DNA of 64,000 bases, taken from Prunus persica (lineage: Eukaryota; Streptophyta; Magnoliopsida; Rosales; Rosaceae). Where the stretch lies: assembly GCF_000346465.2 (NCBI RefSeq), contig NC_034012.1:22272719-22336718 (forward strand), read 5' to 3'. The notes under the pieces are model-generated. The model worked only from the letters and a program-made list of their open reading frames with translations, was not told the DNA's origin and made no database searches. Made by a program: the position numbers and the translations under genes. Positions within the stretch are counted from its first letter, which is position 1. Each line of letters begins with the position of its first letter. Shown one piece after another: positions 1 through 11,585 of this stretch.

Positions 1-265
1 AAATTCTCAACACACACACTCACGCATATCATACCCACTTGCACTCACACACATTCTCATATGCAAAACTTGTGTCAAATTTACCTCCCCCACTCCAGGC
101 TCTTAAAACTGCTCTGACTATCTCGTAAGTCAGAGAGCAAGGATATGTATATTCTGTTTTTTTCTTTCTATCTTTCACAATCCCAAGCATAACCAAGCAA
201 TCGTCATGGTGCTGGAAATCTACTCAAGCCACCCCATCATTTATCTCTATCTCTCTTTCTTTCTT

Positions 266-319
<54 letters not shown>

Positions 320-943
320 AGCTCCATCCCAAATCTAAAACACTCATCCTCTCAAGCTAGGTTGAAACCATAGTCATTACCTTTTGGGTAGAAACCGTAG
401 ACATCATGAGCTATCTAGCTGCCAAAAACACCCAAAATCTCAAGCCTTAATCCTTTCCTTGTGCTCATTTTCTATTAGCTCCCACGCCACAAGCCTCTCA
501 TGCCAAACCTAGTAGTATCTTGATTCACCAAATCAAAATCTCATGCCAAGCCTGTGCAACTCTTCGTCTCGCTGCCGGAAACATCAGCACAAAACACACA
601 GCCGCTGGAAGAAGAACAGAGTACTCCCTTCGAACTTGCTTCTCCCTTGGGATGTTGTGGGTCTAGTTCTCGCTAACTCAAACAAAGGGGCAACGAAGTC
701 TTTATTCATCACTCTATGATGATCCAAGAATCAACAAACCCGGATGAGCCTTCGAACGAAAAAGACCCCAAGAACTTCTTTTAATTTTTTATATTTATTT
801 TGGTATTTTGTGCTTGCCATTAGTTCATGCTATATTATCATATTTCAGGTTATATGGGATCCTTACAAAAATGGAACACCACCCGTTTCCAGATGTTGCA
901 TTCTACTCAAGGATGCTCAAGTGTTGTGATGTTGTTGAGCCTT
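1..943. other. Non-coding spacer, no gene seen
   Basis: AT/CT-rich sequence with no supportable coding region; the short open frames here have no recognisable domain. It contains a long CT microsatellite (separate entry). It may be part of an old LTR leader, but no matching partner was found in the window. Confidence 0.5.
257..316. repeat. (CT)n microsatellite
   Basis: After a TTTC-rich lead-in there is an almost pure CT dinucleotide run of about 45 bases ending at 316. Such tracts are length-polymorphic in plants and are usable as SSR loci. Confidence 0.9.
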
Positions 944-2665
944 TGTAATACCCTTAAAAATTCAAAAGTGGATTTTCATATTTCAGTGAAAAATAATATT
1001 ATGGTGAAGAATAATTATGGGTATTTTATCAAGTGATTTTGGACTGAGACTATTGGATTAAATGTGTTTAATTTCAAGTTGGACAAAAATGCCCTTACGT
1101 AACATTTTGTGAATTTTTCAAAGCACATTTAAGAAATTGGGGTGAGACCATTATGATTCTTAGGCAGTACGATAGTAGTCGACTCAACAAACACGTAGGA
1201 AATCATTTCTGAATTTTGGGCCAAAATGACCAAAATACCCCTATGTGTGTAAATTTCCAAAATACCCTTGTAAGCCAATATATATATATATATATATATA
1301 TTGCAATATGTAAGCAAAACCATGCTCTTCCCTTCATTCTTCCCTCTATCCCTTATACATTCCCTTCAAAATCTTATCTTGATCTCAATTAAGGGTGAGT
1401 TGTTCACCAATTAGAGATGAATCACCTACTCTAGGCTAAGGTAATAATTGCTCAAGCTAAAATAAGATTGTAAGATTAAGGAGATGGAAGTTTGGTGAGG
1501 AAGATAAGGTAGAATAGGAGGAAGAGAAGAAAAAAAATCTCTAAGGTGAGTCAATTTCAGATTTTTGGTTTTAACTTTGTGGTTATGTGATTTTAGTCCC
1601 TTAAAGAGTAATTTGAGTCACTTGAGTGAGAAATTGAATTGGAAGAGTTTGAACTTCCATTTTCGGGTTTAGGTGGATAGAACAATTTTTCAAGTGTGGA
1701 TGTTTATGATTTTGGTTCCATTTTGAGTTTTTGATGAGTTCTAATGATAGGTCTGAAGTTTAGAAGAATTTTAGAAGCCTTAGGAACAACCTGGGGGGTG
1801 ATAGAATGGTTGAAAACAACTTCGAACCAAATCTAGAAAATGTCATTTTTTGGATATTTTCAGCCCGCGAGCCTCACTTTGGCTATCTTTTTCTCCCAAT
1901 TATTTGAGTGTTTGAGGACTCCATTTGTTGGGTTTTAAACTAGACTTGGCAAGGAACAAAAAACAAATTGGTTTTGTCGAATTTGGTTGAGCTTTGTTAC
2001 GTCAAACACATGTGCAAATTTGGAAGAAAAAAATGTTTTCTGAAGAAAAAAATGTTTTCTGCAGAAAACCAGCCACAAGTCCAATTTTGGAGCTAGTTTT
2101 CTCCTTCGTTTTAGCTCCGTTTTGAGTGTGGTTTGTTGGGTTAGAAACCAGAGGGAATAAGATTTAAAAACATTGCAAGTTTGCCCAATTTTGTTAACTT
2201 TTGGCTGGTCAAAATGTCTCACAAAGTTTGGGTTTTAGTCTGGAAAAACAAGGGAATTTAGTATTTTTTTGGGAAGACGATGAACAGTAACCAAAAAACA
2301 AGCCCACTCTCGGCTCCGGAAAGTGGCGGCTGTTCTAGCAGCCTCCGACGCTATATTTTTAGTCCATTCAACTCAATTTCTAGATCTGAGTCCGATGGTA
2401 TAGGTTTCGGGTCGTTTTGAGGGTTGTAGCTTAGAGAGGGTACCACACTCTATGTTAAAAGAAAAAGTTTTTTTTTGAAAATTAGAATTTATAACCTTAT
2501 TTATGTTATATTTTTCAAATCTAAGGAACGAGAGTGAACTCAGCAACCTCCGAAGGGTTTCATTTTAGCTAATTGTATCACATCCCGGATTGGCTCCTTG
2601 CCCTCACGGTTTTGTTTGCTTTGGGCCCCCTGCCCTCATGGTTTTGTTTCTAGGAACTCAGGATT

Positions 2666-2735
2666 AACTTCCCAGTTGGTCACCCATCCTGGGATTGCTC
2701 TAACCCAAACTCGCTTAACTTCGGAGTTCCCATGA
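2666..2735 (-). repeat. 5S-rRNA-like domain in Cassandra LTR (copy 1)
   Basis: Read on the minus strand, this resembles the 3' half of plant 5S rRNA: an AACTCCGAAGTTAAGCG box, then AGAGCAATCCCAGGATGGGTGACC and a CTGGGAAGT box. It is embedded in an LTR and lacks the conserved 5' half, so it is not a functional 5S gene. Confidence 0.75.
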
Positions 2736-3005
2736 CTCCGAAGGTAGTGAGCTCCCAAAAGGCCTCGTACTAGATGGAGGTCGACATGTACATATAAGGC
2801 ACATCACCCCCTCTCTGTTGGTTGATGTGAGATGTTACAATCCACCCCCCTTTGGGACCCGACATCCTCTTCGGCACACTTACACCACATGATAGAGTGG
2901 CTCTAATACCATTCTATCACATCCTGAATCGGCTCTGTCATAGCACGATATTGTTCGCTTTGGGCCCCCTGCCCTCACGATTTTGTTTCTGGGAGCTCAC
3001 GAGCA

Positions 3006-3075
3006 ACTTCCAAGTGGGTCACCCATCCTGGGATTGCTCTAGCCCCAACTCACTTAACTTCGGAGTTTTCATGAC
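3006..3075 (-). repeat. 5S-rRNA-like domain in Cassandra LTR (copy 2)
   Basis: Second copy of the same 5S-like segment, in the other LTR of the TRIM element, with the same order of boxes on the minus strand. The GATGGGTGACC core is intact. A third, shortened trace occurs near 3170-3230. Confidence 0.75.
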
Positions 3076-4250
3076 TTCGAAGCCAATGAGCTCCCAAAAG
3101 GCCTCGTACTAGATGGAGGTAGGCATGTACATATAAGGCACATAACCCCCTTTCCATTGGTTGATGAACAACTTCCCAGTGGGTCCCTCATCTCAGGATT
3201 GCTCTAGCCCCAACTCTCTTAACTTCAGAGTACTAGAAACAAAACCGTAAGGGCAGAAAGGGGGGCCTAAAGCGGACAATATCGTGCTACGGCAGAGCCG
3301 ATCCCGGGATGTGACAAATTAGGACACGAGATAGGGTTTCCTGATTTCCTCATGATTGGGCTATGTCACTTTTAAATCTTGGTGCTTATACATAGTACTA
3401 TAAATATGGATATTATTGTTGATTTGCTCGGTGAATATTATTATTGGTATGTCTTCATGGATATTGTTTGACGTTGGGTATTCATGTGATTAAATCTGAA
3501 ATATTATTATTATTATTCAACAAGGATAAATGATGTTTACGTTGCATTACATATGCTTCATAAATACAATGGTGTTTGGGGTGTGTGTGTTGTTTGAGGT
3601 ATATCTAAGGGGTTGGAGAAGGCTTTAGATATATATGAGTAAAAAAAACGTGGAATATATTTAGGTGACGGGAGCAGGGCTTGAATATGTTGAGGTGATG
3701 GGAGCAGGGCCTCTAATGAAAAGTGAAAGTTGAGAAATTCGTAAACAAAAGAGAAATGGGTTAAGGGACGGATGAGCACTAGTTCATATTTTAGGGTATT
3801 CGGAGCCACAGTGGTAAAACGCATGGTATAGGACATGCAGGCTTGTTGCCCTAAGGTATAAATTAGTGGGATTAGAAGGGAGTGAGTTCATGGCATTACC
3901 GCATATGCAAATTTATTTATTAGGTCTGATTGCATAATTTATATATCTTGTATTTTTTTATGCATGACACTTTGATTAACTATGATAGCTGAGTTTGAGA
4001 GGTTTGACTGTACTCTAGCTCATACCCTAATAGATTGTGCAGGATTCAAGACGAAGTTTGAGGAAGGGGGTTTCAACTAAGCTGCTAGGCTTTTATTATT
4101 GATTTGTGTAATTAATATTTGTAAGTAGTCAACCGCTTGATAAAGATCTTAGTGTGTATTTAACTACGAGCTACTGCGACTCTGATTTTGTGTTGTTAAG
4201 TAAATTTGTATTGGTTGTGGCTCTATTTCTCATCATATCATGGTTGTAGG

Positions 4251-5991
4251 ATTTTATTCTTATGACTATAGTATGACTCACATCATGATTCGGGAATATT
4301 CCTTATTTTCTAAATATTGGGAGACGTGAACCGTAGTGTACCAGTGAGTCGTCCATCATATCTTGTGCATGGGTATTTGAGTGGTACCTCCACATAGGAT
4401 ATCCATTTGTCCATAATCCCAATTTTAGAGTCGCATTTGACACATTTTACAATGCAGAGTTCATATTACCAGGAAAAACTATGATTTTGTTATCATTTTC
4501 ACTTCTTCAATTTTTTTATTTTTACTAAGGCATTGATTTCATATTCATTACAGAGTATGTTGACCCTTATTAGGCCGATCGTGGCACTAGGGCAAGCCGA
4601 TGCATTGCATACCCAACTTGCCCAAATTTATCAAGCAGTTGAGACCTTGCAACGTATGTTAGAGGGTACAAACATACGGTCTACCATGACATATCAGCGT
4701 CATAAGGGATAATTTCATTTGTATTAAGAACTTATCGCAGCAATTGTTAGATTTGAACTAGTACTTTGGTTGTGTTAAGAAGTGTTTCTTTGTTTGAATT
4801 AGAACTCATGGTACTTGGTTGTATTAGAAATGTCAGCGTGTATATTAAGTGCTAATTGAACATTTCAGTAACTATCTACTGAATTTTGAATTGTTTGTCG
4901 GTGTTGTTCAACCAAATCATAATGATTCATTCAATATTTATGCGGTAAATGTTTAATAAACATACTAAGAACTAAAACCATAAACTTTCATTATGTCATA
5001 AATTTATAATATCTTCAATATTAGGGGCCACCATATCCATAGTGGGTACCTTTTCTTCAGTATCAAGGGACAACATATCCATAGTGAGTACATTTTCTTC
5101 AATATCAAAGGCCACTGTATCCGTAGTAACTACATTCTCCATTCCTGCAAGTTATTTAAATTGAACCTTGGTACCTTGAGTACAAATGTGTTACATTGCA
5201 TGTGTCACTTTGTTCATGCCACATCCTAGAAACCAGTAGCATAGGATGACCTGGAGACAAATGAACCTACAAAACAAGAAATCATTAATTAAAGTAGCAT
5301 AAAAAAATATTTTAAAAAAACAAATAAATTCATACCAAGATATAATGATCATCATCAACAAAACCAATGTCAATCTCACGTAGGTTGGTATCGCTTGACT
5401 TAACTGAGTAAGGAAGAGATGTAAGGCATTGATGCATGCTTAGAAGGATTAAAACCACATTATAACATATGGAAATAATATGCCTCATATCAGGCATGCT
5501 CATCCAACTAAAGAATGTATTTTAGTGGGCTACCACCAAATAAAAGGTGCAAATTCGGTTCTATATAAACAAACTCCTTTCAATTTTACAAAAGAATTCC
5601 ACCAAATATTAGGTTATTTTTCAATCATGTACTATCGAATTCGTTTTGATATTTCGGTGAAACACCACCATTTTTTTTTTATCGCGTTCAATACTGGTCT
5701 ACCGAACGTAAACAGTGACCAACATGAAAGTAACAGTTGAAAAATGCGAACAAAATTAACTCATATTTTATTCGAAGACTCCCTAACTTCAATTTCACCA
5801 TTCATGAGTAAATACTAGGTATGTTTCGATCAACATAAGTTTATAAACCTTGTTAGGGTTTAGTTATGACAATAAGAGTCTACCAACATGATAGTCAATG
5901 AAAAAGTGTGAGAAATAAATCTGACTAGGGTTGCAGGAGCGTATATTGTTATATTAAGTCTAGTGATAAGATACATTTATTTTTTAAATAT
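4251..5991. other. Intergenic, no gene seen
   Basis: AT-rich sequence without a supportable gene. At about 4980-5145 there are three imperfect repeats of a motif like 'tatccatagtg(g/a)gtacc/atttcttca(g/a)tatcaa'. The open frames at 5191-5379 and 5480-5740 match no family I recognise. Confidence 0.5.
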
Positions 5992-5996
5992 TATTT
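5992..5996. repeat. Target-site duplication TATTT (left)
   Basis: Five bases directly before the copia 5' LTR, identical to 15778-15782 directly after the 3' LTR. Confidence 0.9.
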
Positions 5997-6279
5997 TGTT
6001 GTAACCTCAAAGGTTATGGATGCCTACCATAAGTCCATTGTAATTCCTCCATTATACCCATCATTACACCTGTCATTATAGGGTTGTAACCTATGCACTA
6101 AATACCATATTTATCATTGGTTATTATGTTTTGTAACCCACTACTTAAGGGTGGAAAATAATGATGTATTTTCTATGCCTATAAATAGTAGGCACTAAAG
6201 ATGAATAAGACACTTGAGCATTGAGCTATTGAGAACTACTCTTACCTTTCATATACTTTCTCTATTTACTTTTACAACA
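5997..6279 (+). repeat. Copia 5' LTR
   Basis: 283 bp, TG...CA ends, nearly identical to 15495-15777. It contains a TATA-box-like CTATAAATAG at about 6179, the likely promoter of the element. It is followed by GTTATCAACAC at 6281, where the primer-binding site is expected. Confidence 0.95.
6179..6188 (+). promoter_or_regulatory. Putative TATA box of copia LTR
   Basis: CTATAAATAG sits about 90 bp before the LTR end and is preserved at the same place in the 3' LTR (about 15678), as expected for the U3 promoter. Confidence 0.55.
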
Positions 6280-7146
6280 CGTTATCAACACAACTCTATT
6301 ATTAGCTGAGGATCTTGGCTTGGAATTGGTATAATTTTTCTTATCTAATTTTTTATTTTATTTCGATTGATGCTATAATTTTCTATCTTTCGCTAACCAA
6401 GTTTCTTTGAGACATAATCTCACACATGTTGATTAACTATAATACAGAAAGATGCTATGACTCAAAATTTGGTTCTACCACGTTCTTAGTTTTTCTTTTC
6501 TAACCAATTGTGTAGGGTCTTCATCTTTTATTTAATATATACTATAACACACATATATTTTTATATATTTTTATAAATATATTATAATATATATAAAAAA
6601 GTTGCACTTTCATAAAGATGGATTTTATTTAGGCTTATTTACTGTAGTACTGACAGGACCCGACCCAAATTCCACTTTGGAATTTGAGCCGAACCCTGTG
6701 CGTGTCCGACACCTGTAGGTTAAAATGGCCCACTTAACCCTTAACCAAGGTTTTGTGTGTCCACTTTGCCCCCTACCATTATCCTCATTCATAACTCTGT
6801 CAATTTTGATGACGTGGCAAGGCTATTTTAGTCTTTTTTTCTACAAGTGATGATGTGTCATGTGCAGACTCCACTTGTTTTTTTTTTTTTTTTCTGCTTA
6901 AAGTGGACTAAAATATTAATTATATAAAAAAATTAATTACTTATTTAATTAACAAATTGAAAAATTAATATCAAAAAATTATCTTCTTCTTCATCTCTCT
7001 CTTTTCCCCAGCAACCACCGCACACCAATCCCTCCTACTGCCCACTACCACCTCCTATATCCTTCCACCATATAAACCACCAGCACCACCATATCCACAT
7101 ATCCAAACATCAAAATCTACCATCTAAATCACCATACCCACCATAG

Positions 7147-7445
7147 GGATTGAAGAGTTTAAGGAATAGTTTTGAAGATCAAGGTACTGGAGCTCCCCAA
7201 GTTGGCCTACAGAGGATGGAATTTTTCCTTCAAGTGGATTTTGAAGTAGGTCAATTTGCTGAAGACCATATAGGCCACTAAAGTGGTTCACTGCTAAATG
7301 GAGGCGTTTAAGATTGGGGAAGTTTTATGGTAGTGGTCCTTGGAAATGGTTAATGGAGAGATTAAGATATTCAAGTTGGCCTAAATTAGGTAAATACATG
7401 TTTTGGTATTTGGCTAGCAAAGAAATTTCCAGATCCAGTCAGTCG
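7147..7445 (-). pseudogene. Captured LRR receptor-type gene fragment
   Basis: Translated on the minus strand from about 7400 to 7147, this gives consecutive leucine-rich repeats of the plant extracellular type: 'LPNLGQLEYLNLSINHFQGP', then 'NFPNLKRLHLAVNHFSG', then 'GKIPSSVGQLGELQYLDLQN'. The LxxLxxLxLxxNxxxGxIP pattern is that of receptor-like kinases and receptor-like proteins. One in-frame stop (after GPLP) and a shortened repeat break it; there is no start codon, transmembrane segment or kinase. It lies wholly between the TIRs of a long-TIR transposon, so it is most likely a captured exon piece. The parent gene is not in this window. Confidence 0.75.
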
Positions 7446-7821
7446 ATAGAGGCCGTGTTTTTAAGGAGTGGACTAAGGGTTTGGGTTGATGGGTTGTGTT
7501 GGGAAAGAAGGGGCGGGTTCAGAATAAGGGGCTAGGGAAGGGGGAGGTAGTGGCGGGGTGGGTGACTATGTGGATGTCGAGGCTGGGCTTGGGAGAAGAG
7601 AGAGGAACAGAGAGAGAGAGGTGGGGGTGTCTTGAGAAGTTGTGTGGTGGGAGGGTGGTAAGGGTTGGTTGTTGGGTGGGTGATGTTGGGTAAGGTTAGA
7701 GTGGTGGTGCTGAGGGTGGCTTTGGGTTGGGTGGTGGTTGTGGTCCTATGGTGTGAAGTTAGGGGAAGGGGAGGGGACGATAGAGGGAGAGAGATGAAGA
7801 AGAGATTTTTTTGAATGAGTA

Positions 7822-8155
7822 ATGCTATTTGGACACACAACATTGACCACCTTAGCTGACCACCTTATGTGGCAACAAATGTGTCATGCCATGAGGCCAC
7901 TTGCTAGGAATGCTAAGGATTTGTAAGTCACATTGAGACATTCATTAATTGACATGGCATGACACATTATTTGCTANNNNNNNNNNNNNNNNNNNNNNNN
8001 NNNNNNNNNNNNNNNNNNNNNNNNNNNNNNNNNNNNNNNNNNNNNNNNNNNNNNNNNNNNNNNNNNNNNNNNNNNNCTACCAAGCTACGCAAGCTTATTA
8101 GTTGCCACATAAGGTGGTCAGTTAATGTGGTCAATGTTGTGTGTCCAAATAGCAT
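7822..8155. mobile_element. MITE with terminal inverted repeats, interrupted by gap
   Basis: Inverted repeats of about 60 bp: 7822-7882 (ATGCTATTTGGACACACAAC...) and 8094-8155 (reverse complement, same start). Its middle is lost in the 100-N gap, so true length is unknown. No target duplication could be settled. Confidence 0.7.
7977..8076. other. Assembly gap (100 N)
   Basis: Exactly 100 consecutive N. The round number suggests a scaffold gap of unknown real size. It falls inside the inverted-repeat MITE, a structure that often breaks assemblies. Confidence 0.98.
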
Positions 8156-8256
8156 AGAATATTAGTTTTTTTTTTTTTTTCCATTTTTGATTTTTTTATA
8201 TTAACAAGTAATTACATTATTTAATTATTTAATTTAATTTATTATTATTAATATTT

Positions 8257-9313
8257 GGCTTTTTATCACAAAACGTCTCTGACATTTACGAAACTAGCAT
8301 CCTTAAAGTTTTTTTGTATCACTCATGGTCCCTAACGTTAATATGGGTGCTCTTAAATAGTCCTTCTGTCAAAAAAACTGTTAAATTCAGGGATATAATT
8401 ATCAAATCAATCCAAAATTATAAAATATATATTATTTCCTTTCCTTCTCTATTTCTTCTTCGTCGTTCTCATCAATAAGTTCCTACTCTACAGGGAGAAT
8501 GCATATCTCCAAAATCCAAAACGATGTGAATGTCACTGTACGGCAGAAACCAAAGCATGCGAAAGGCAATTAGTAAACTAGTACTTAGCCAAAATAATAA
8601 GGTAGCTTATGCAGAACATTTCATTCAAGATCCGCAGAATAGTAAAACATTTGAGCCAAAATATTTAGATTATTAATGAAATCTAGTATGCCATTCTACA
8701 AAGGAAAGGCAAACGGAAACCTGGAGAAGTCCTCAAGAAATTCATGATGATCACTCCCTTGCCCTTGCCACCATACTTCAGCTCCATCCAGTTAAACTTA
8801 GTAACATAAAAAAATTGAATTCCTTCTAGGCAAACCAACACACTCCCTTTGTCTACCAAAATACCAACTCCAACAAGTTCACACTTTTATTTATCACGAA
8901 TTTGGCATTACCTAATAGGTAAAAACCTGAAATCTCTTGGTTCGCATAACATTCACCTCACCTGCTAAGAATTTCAAGCACTCCCAAGTTCCCAAATAAT
9001 TAAGAAGATTAAAATCTACCCAGAACACCAACCAACAACCAAGTGATGGGGTTGCAATTAGTTTGGTCAAAGCATAGCAGCAACAAAGGGACTATTTAAG
9101 AGCACCCATATATATTTTATAATTTTTGATATCATCAAAAAAAAAAATTGATTTGATTTGACGATTATATCCCTAGATTTAACTTTTTTTTTTACAGAGG
9201 GACTATTTAAGAGCACCCATATTAACGTTAGGGGCCATGAGTGATACAAAAATACTTTAAGGATGCAATCTAATAGTTTCGCAAACGTCATGGACGTTTT
9301 GTGATAAAAAGCC
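8257..9313. mobile_element. Mutator-like non-autonomous TIR element with 9-bp TSD
   Basis: Begins GGCTTTTTATCACAAAACGT at 8257 and ends with its reverse complement at 9313. The inverted similarity runs inward about 150-200 bp (both carry 'cactcatgg(t/c)ccctaacgtt' and 'gggtgctcttaaatagtcc'). A perfect 9-bp direct repeat TTAATATTT flanks it (8248-8256 and 9314-9322), the Mutator-type size. The inner right side repeats the 'gggactatttaagagcaccc' motif twice (about 9088 and 9198). No coding region. It is inserted into the larger long-TIR element. Confidence 0.9.
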
Positions 9314-9770
9314 TTAATATTTTAGTCTACTTAAGTAGAAAAAGTGGGGCCTGTCATCACTTATGGTAAAAAGGCTAAAATAGTCATGCCACGTCATCAA
9401 AACTGACGAAGTTATTAATGGAGATAACAGTACGAGGCAAACTAGAACACCAAATCTTGGTCAAGGGGGTTAAGTGGGCCATTTTAACTTTCAAGGGGTA
9501 AAGTCAGATTTAACCAAAGTTTTAAGGGGTACTACAATATAATAGAACCTAAAGTTCACATCCTAATGATTTAAACCTGAAGTTTTAAATCAAAGAAATC
9601 CAAAAATTCTAGAACTCGAAGTTCTAAGTTATATAATTATTTTAGAGCCCGAAGTTCTAAGTTATATAATATGATCATTTTTATTATTATTGGGGCATAT
9701 TTTAGTTTTTCATGTTTACAATTAATTAATTATGAAATTTTTTATTTTTATTTTTTAGACGTATTCAACA

Positions 9771-10910
9771 ATGTCAAATTTCATGAAGCTTGAGTTTGTT
9801 GCACTTGACATTTCTGGCAAGAACTATTTGGCATGGATCTTTGATGCTAAAATTCATTTGAATGCAAAGGATCTTGAAAATACCATCAAGGAAGGAAATG
9901 AAGCATCCCTGCAAGATCGCTCGAAAGCTGTGATTTTCCTCCGCCCATCACCTTCATGAAGGGTTGAAAAAGGAATACCTTGGGGTGAAGGATTCTGCTA
10001 TCCTATGGAAAAATTTGGAAGAAAGGTATGACTATCAGAAAAGTATAATTCTTCCAAAGGCTCGTTATGATTGGATGCACTTGCGCTTTCAAGATTTTCA
10101 AAACAGTGAATGAGTATAACTCAGCAATATTCAAAACTATCTCTCAATTGAGGTTATGTGGAGACACGGTTACTGATGAAGATATGTTGGAGAAAACATT
10201 CACAACTTTTCATGCATCAAACATGCTCCTGCAGTAGCAATACCGAGAAAAGGGATTTACAAAATATTCCCAACTGATTTCATGTCTACTTGTTGCTGAA
10301 CAAAACAATGAGCTTTTGATGAAAAACCATCATTCCCACCCAACTGGCTCAAAATTGTTTCCTGAAGCAAATGCAAATGCATCATTCCTTGAAGCGAATG
10401 CAAGCAATCAAGGTCGTGGTTGTGGTCGTGGTCGTAGTTACCGTCGTGGCCGTGGTCATTATAATTTTTGAAACCGAGGTGGTCACAATCATGCCTCAAA
10501 TAAGAAAAGTGCACCATACCACCATAAGTAGAATAACAATGAAGAAAAACAAGGAAAAGGGAAAGGTGTGCAGATTAATTCTGAAAAGAAAGATGATGAG
10601 GCTTGTTATAGGTGTGGCATGAAAGGACCTTGATTTTGTACTTGTCGTACGACAAAACACCTGGTTAATCTTTATCAAGCATCAATTAAGGGAAAGGGAA
10701 AAAAGAAAGAAAGAAACTTCATCAATTTCAGCAACATTTTTTTATGATTTTACTGAGCCAATGGATATCACCCATTTGGATGTGTCATATTTCTTTATAG
10801 AACCAAGCGGCACATTTGACCATTCATATGGTGATGGCAATACCAATGTTGGTGATGAAAATATGAAGGATGGTTATGATGATGCCAATGATGGAAACCC
10901 CAATATTGAC
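9771..10910 (+). pseudogene. Copia gag remnant
   Basis: Opens with ATG and 'FVALDISGKNYLAWIFDAKI', a typical copia Gag N-terminus (the retrotransposon capsid, UBN2-like family). It frameshifts after residue 60 and resumes in another frame with 'HHLHEGLKKEYLGVKD' and 'LWKNLEERYDYQKSIILPKA'. A zinc-knuckle start 'ACYRCGMKG' is visible near 10600 but is followed by a stop, and the expected His/Cys partner spacing is disturbed ('FCTCRTTKHLVNLY'). A run of GTGGTCGTGGTCG gives a Gly/Arg-rich tract upstream of the knuckle in one frame. Confidence 0.85.
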
Positions 10911-11585
10911 TAATTTTATGTTGCTTTATTTCAATTCATTAAAACGATATGAACTTATGATTTAAGTTTCAGTTTTTCATTTGTAATGCTTTCAATTCAA
11001 TAAAAGGATCTATGATCTCATTATTTTATTTTATTTGTTATTATTATATTTATTCATAAACTTATTATATGTATTTTTCTTTAAATGAAGAAGCATGGAA
11101 AATAAAATGTCAATGCTTTGAGGAATTCCAAGATGCATGATGGAAATGTATGTTTGGTGGACAGTGCAACAACACATACAATCCTTCAGGATAAGAAATA
11201 TTTTTCAAACTTAAAATTAGCAAAAGCCAATATGCATACAATTTCAAGTGCAAAGCTAATCGAAGGCTCTGGAAGAGCAAATATAATATTACCTGGAGGA
11301 ACACACATTTATATCAAAGAGGCTTTATATTCTGTCAGATCCAGAAGAAATCTGCTTAGTTTTAAGGAAATACGTCTTAATGGGTTTCATATTGAAACTA
11401 CAAATGAGGGGAATATAGAATATTTGCTTCTTACTTCTATTGTTTCATGCCAGAAGCATGTAGTAGAAAAACTTCCAGCTTTCTCATCTGGCTTGTATTA
11501 TACAACTATAAGTGCAATAGAATCAAATACCATAATGAACCAGAAGTTTAGTGATCCAAAGCTTTTTATGCTTTGGCATGACCGA

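Larger units (their letters stand above)
2574..3316 (-). mobile_element. Cassandra-type TRIM retrotransposon, rearranged
   Basis: Non-autonomous LTR element whose LTRs carry 5S-rRNA-like sequence, the hallmark of the plant Cassandra TRIM family. On the minus strand, one LTR copy lies at about 2917-3172 and another at 2574-2838. The short interior between them (2839-2916) includes a TGGTATTAGAGCCAC primer-binding-like site, complementary to initiator tRNA-Met, just beside the first LTR. There is no coding capacity, as expected. Oddly, the upstream LTR is cut at about 3170 and followed by an LTR piece in the opposite orientation (to 3316), so both outer ends are LTR 3' termini. No clear target duplication was seen. 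Confidence 0.8.
944..4250 (+). mobile_element. Degenerate LTR-like remnant (gypsy type)
   Basis: The stretch starts with TGTAATACCC, like the TGTAACAACCC starts of the gypsy LTRs in this window. Around 3700-4060 it resembles 61980-62340 inside the gypsy LTR at 60.9 kb: similar order of 'tagttcatat', 'gcatggtat', 'cctaa(c/t)agatt(t/g)tgcagg'. No primer-binding site, coding region or clean end was found, so the limits are approximate. A Cassandra-type element (2574-3316) interrupts it. This is inferred from patchy similarity only. Confidence 0.35.
6641..9538. mobile_element. Long-TIR (Mutator/Pack-MULE-like) transposon nested in copia leader
   Basis: The segments at about 6720-6915 and 9314-9500 are reverse complements over some 200 bp: both contain TAAAATGGCCCACTTAACCC, TTTTGATGACGTGGCA and the 'gactaaaatattaa' inner end. 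Outermost shared bases are TGTAGTAC / GTACTACA. Near the left end, about 6651-6720 is replaced by a sequence resembling the terminal part of the gypsy LTRs in this window. The interior holds an LRR gene fragment (minus strand), a MITE with an assembly gap, and a second TIR element. No transposase is seen and no 9-bp target duplication was found, so assignment to Mutator rests on TIR length and gene capture. Confidence 0.75.

Noticed and set aside
2666..3115. Functional 5S rRNA genes
   Set aside because: Only the 3' half of 5S is similar, it lies in LTRs with a primer-binding site between them, and has many changes.
7314..7693. Plus-strand Gly/Arg/Trp-rich frames
   Set aside because: They overlap the minus-strand LRR fragment and a G-rich tract; the LRR reading explains the region far better.
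7959..8165. Open frames running through the N gap
   Set aside because: They consist largely of unknown residues and are artefacts of the gap.
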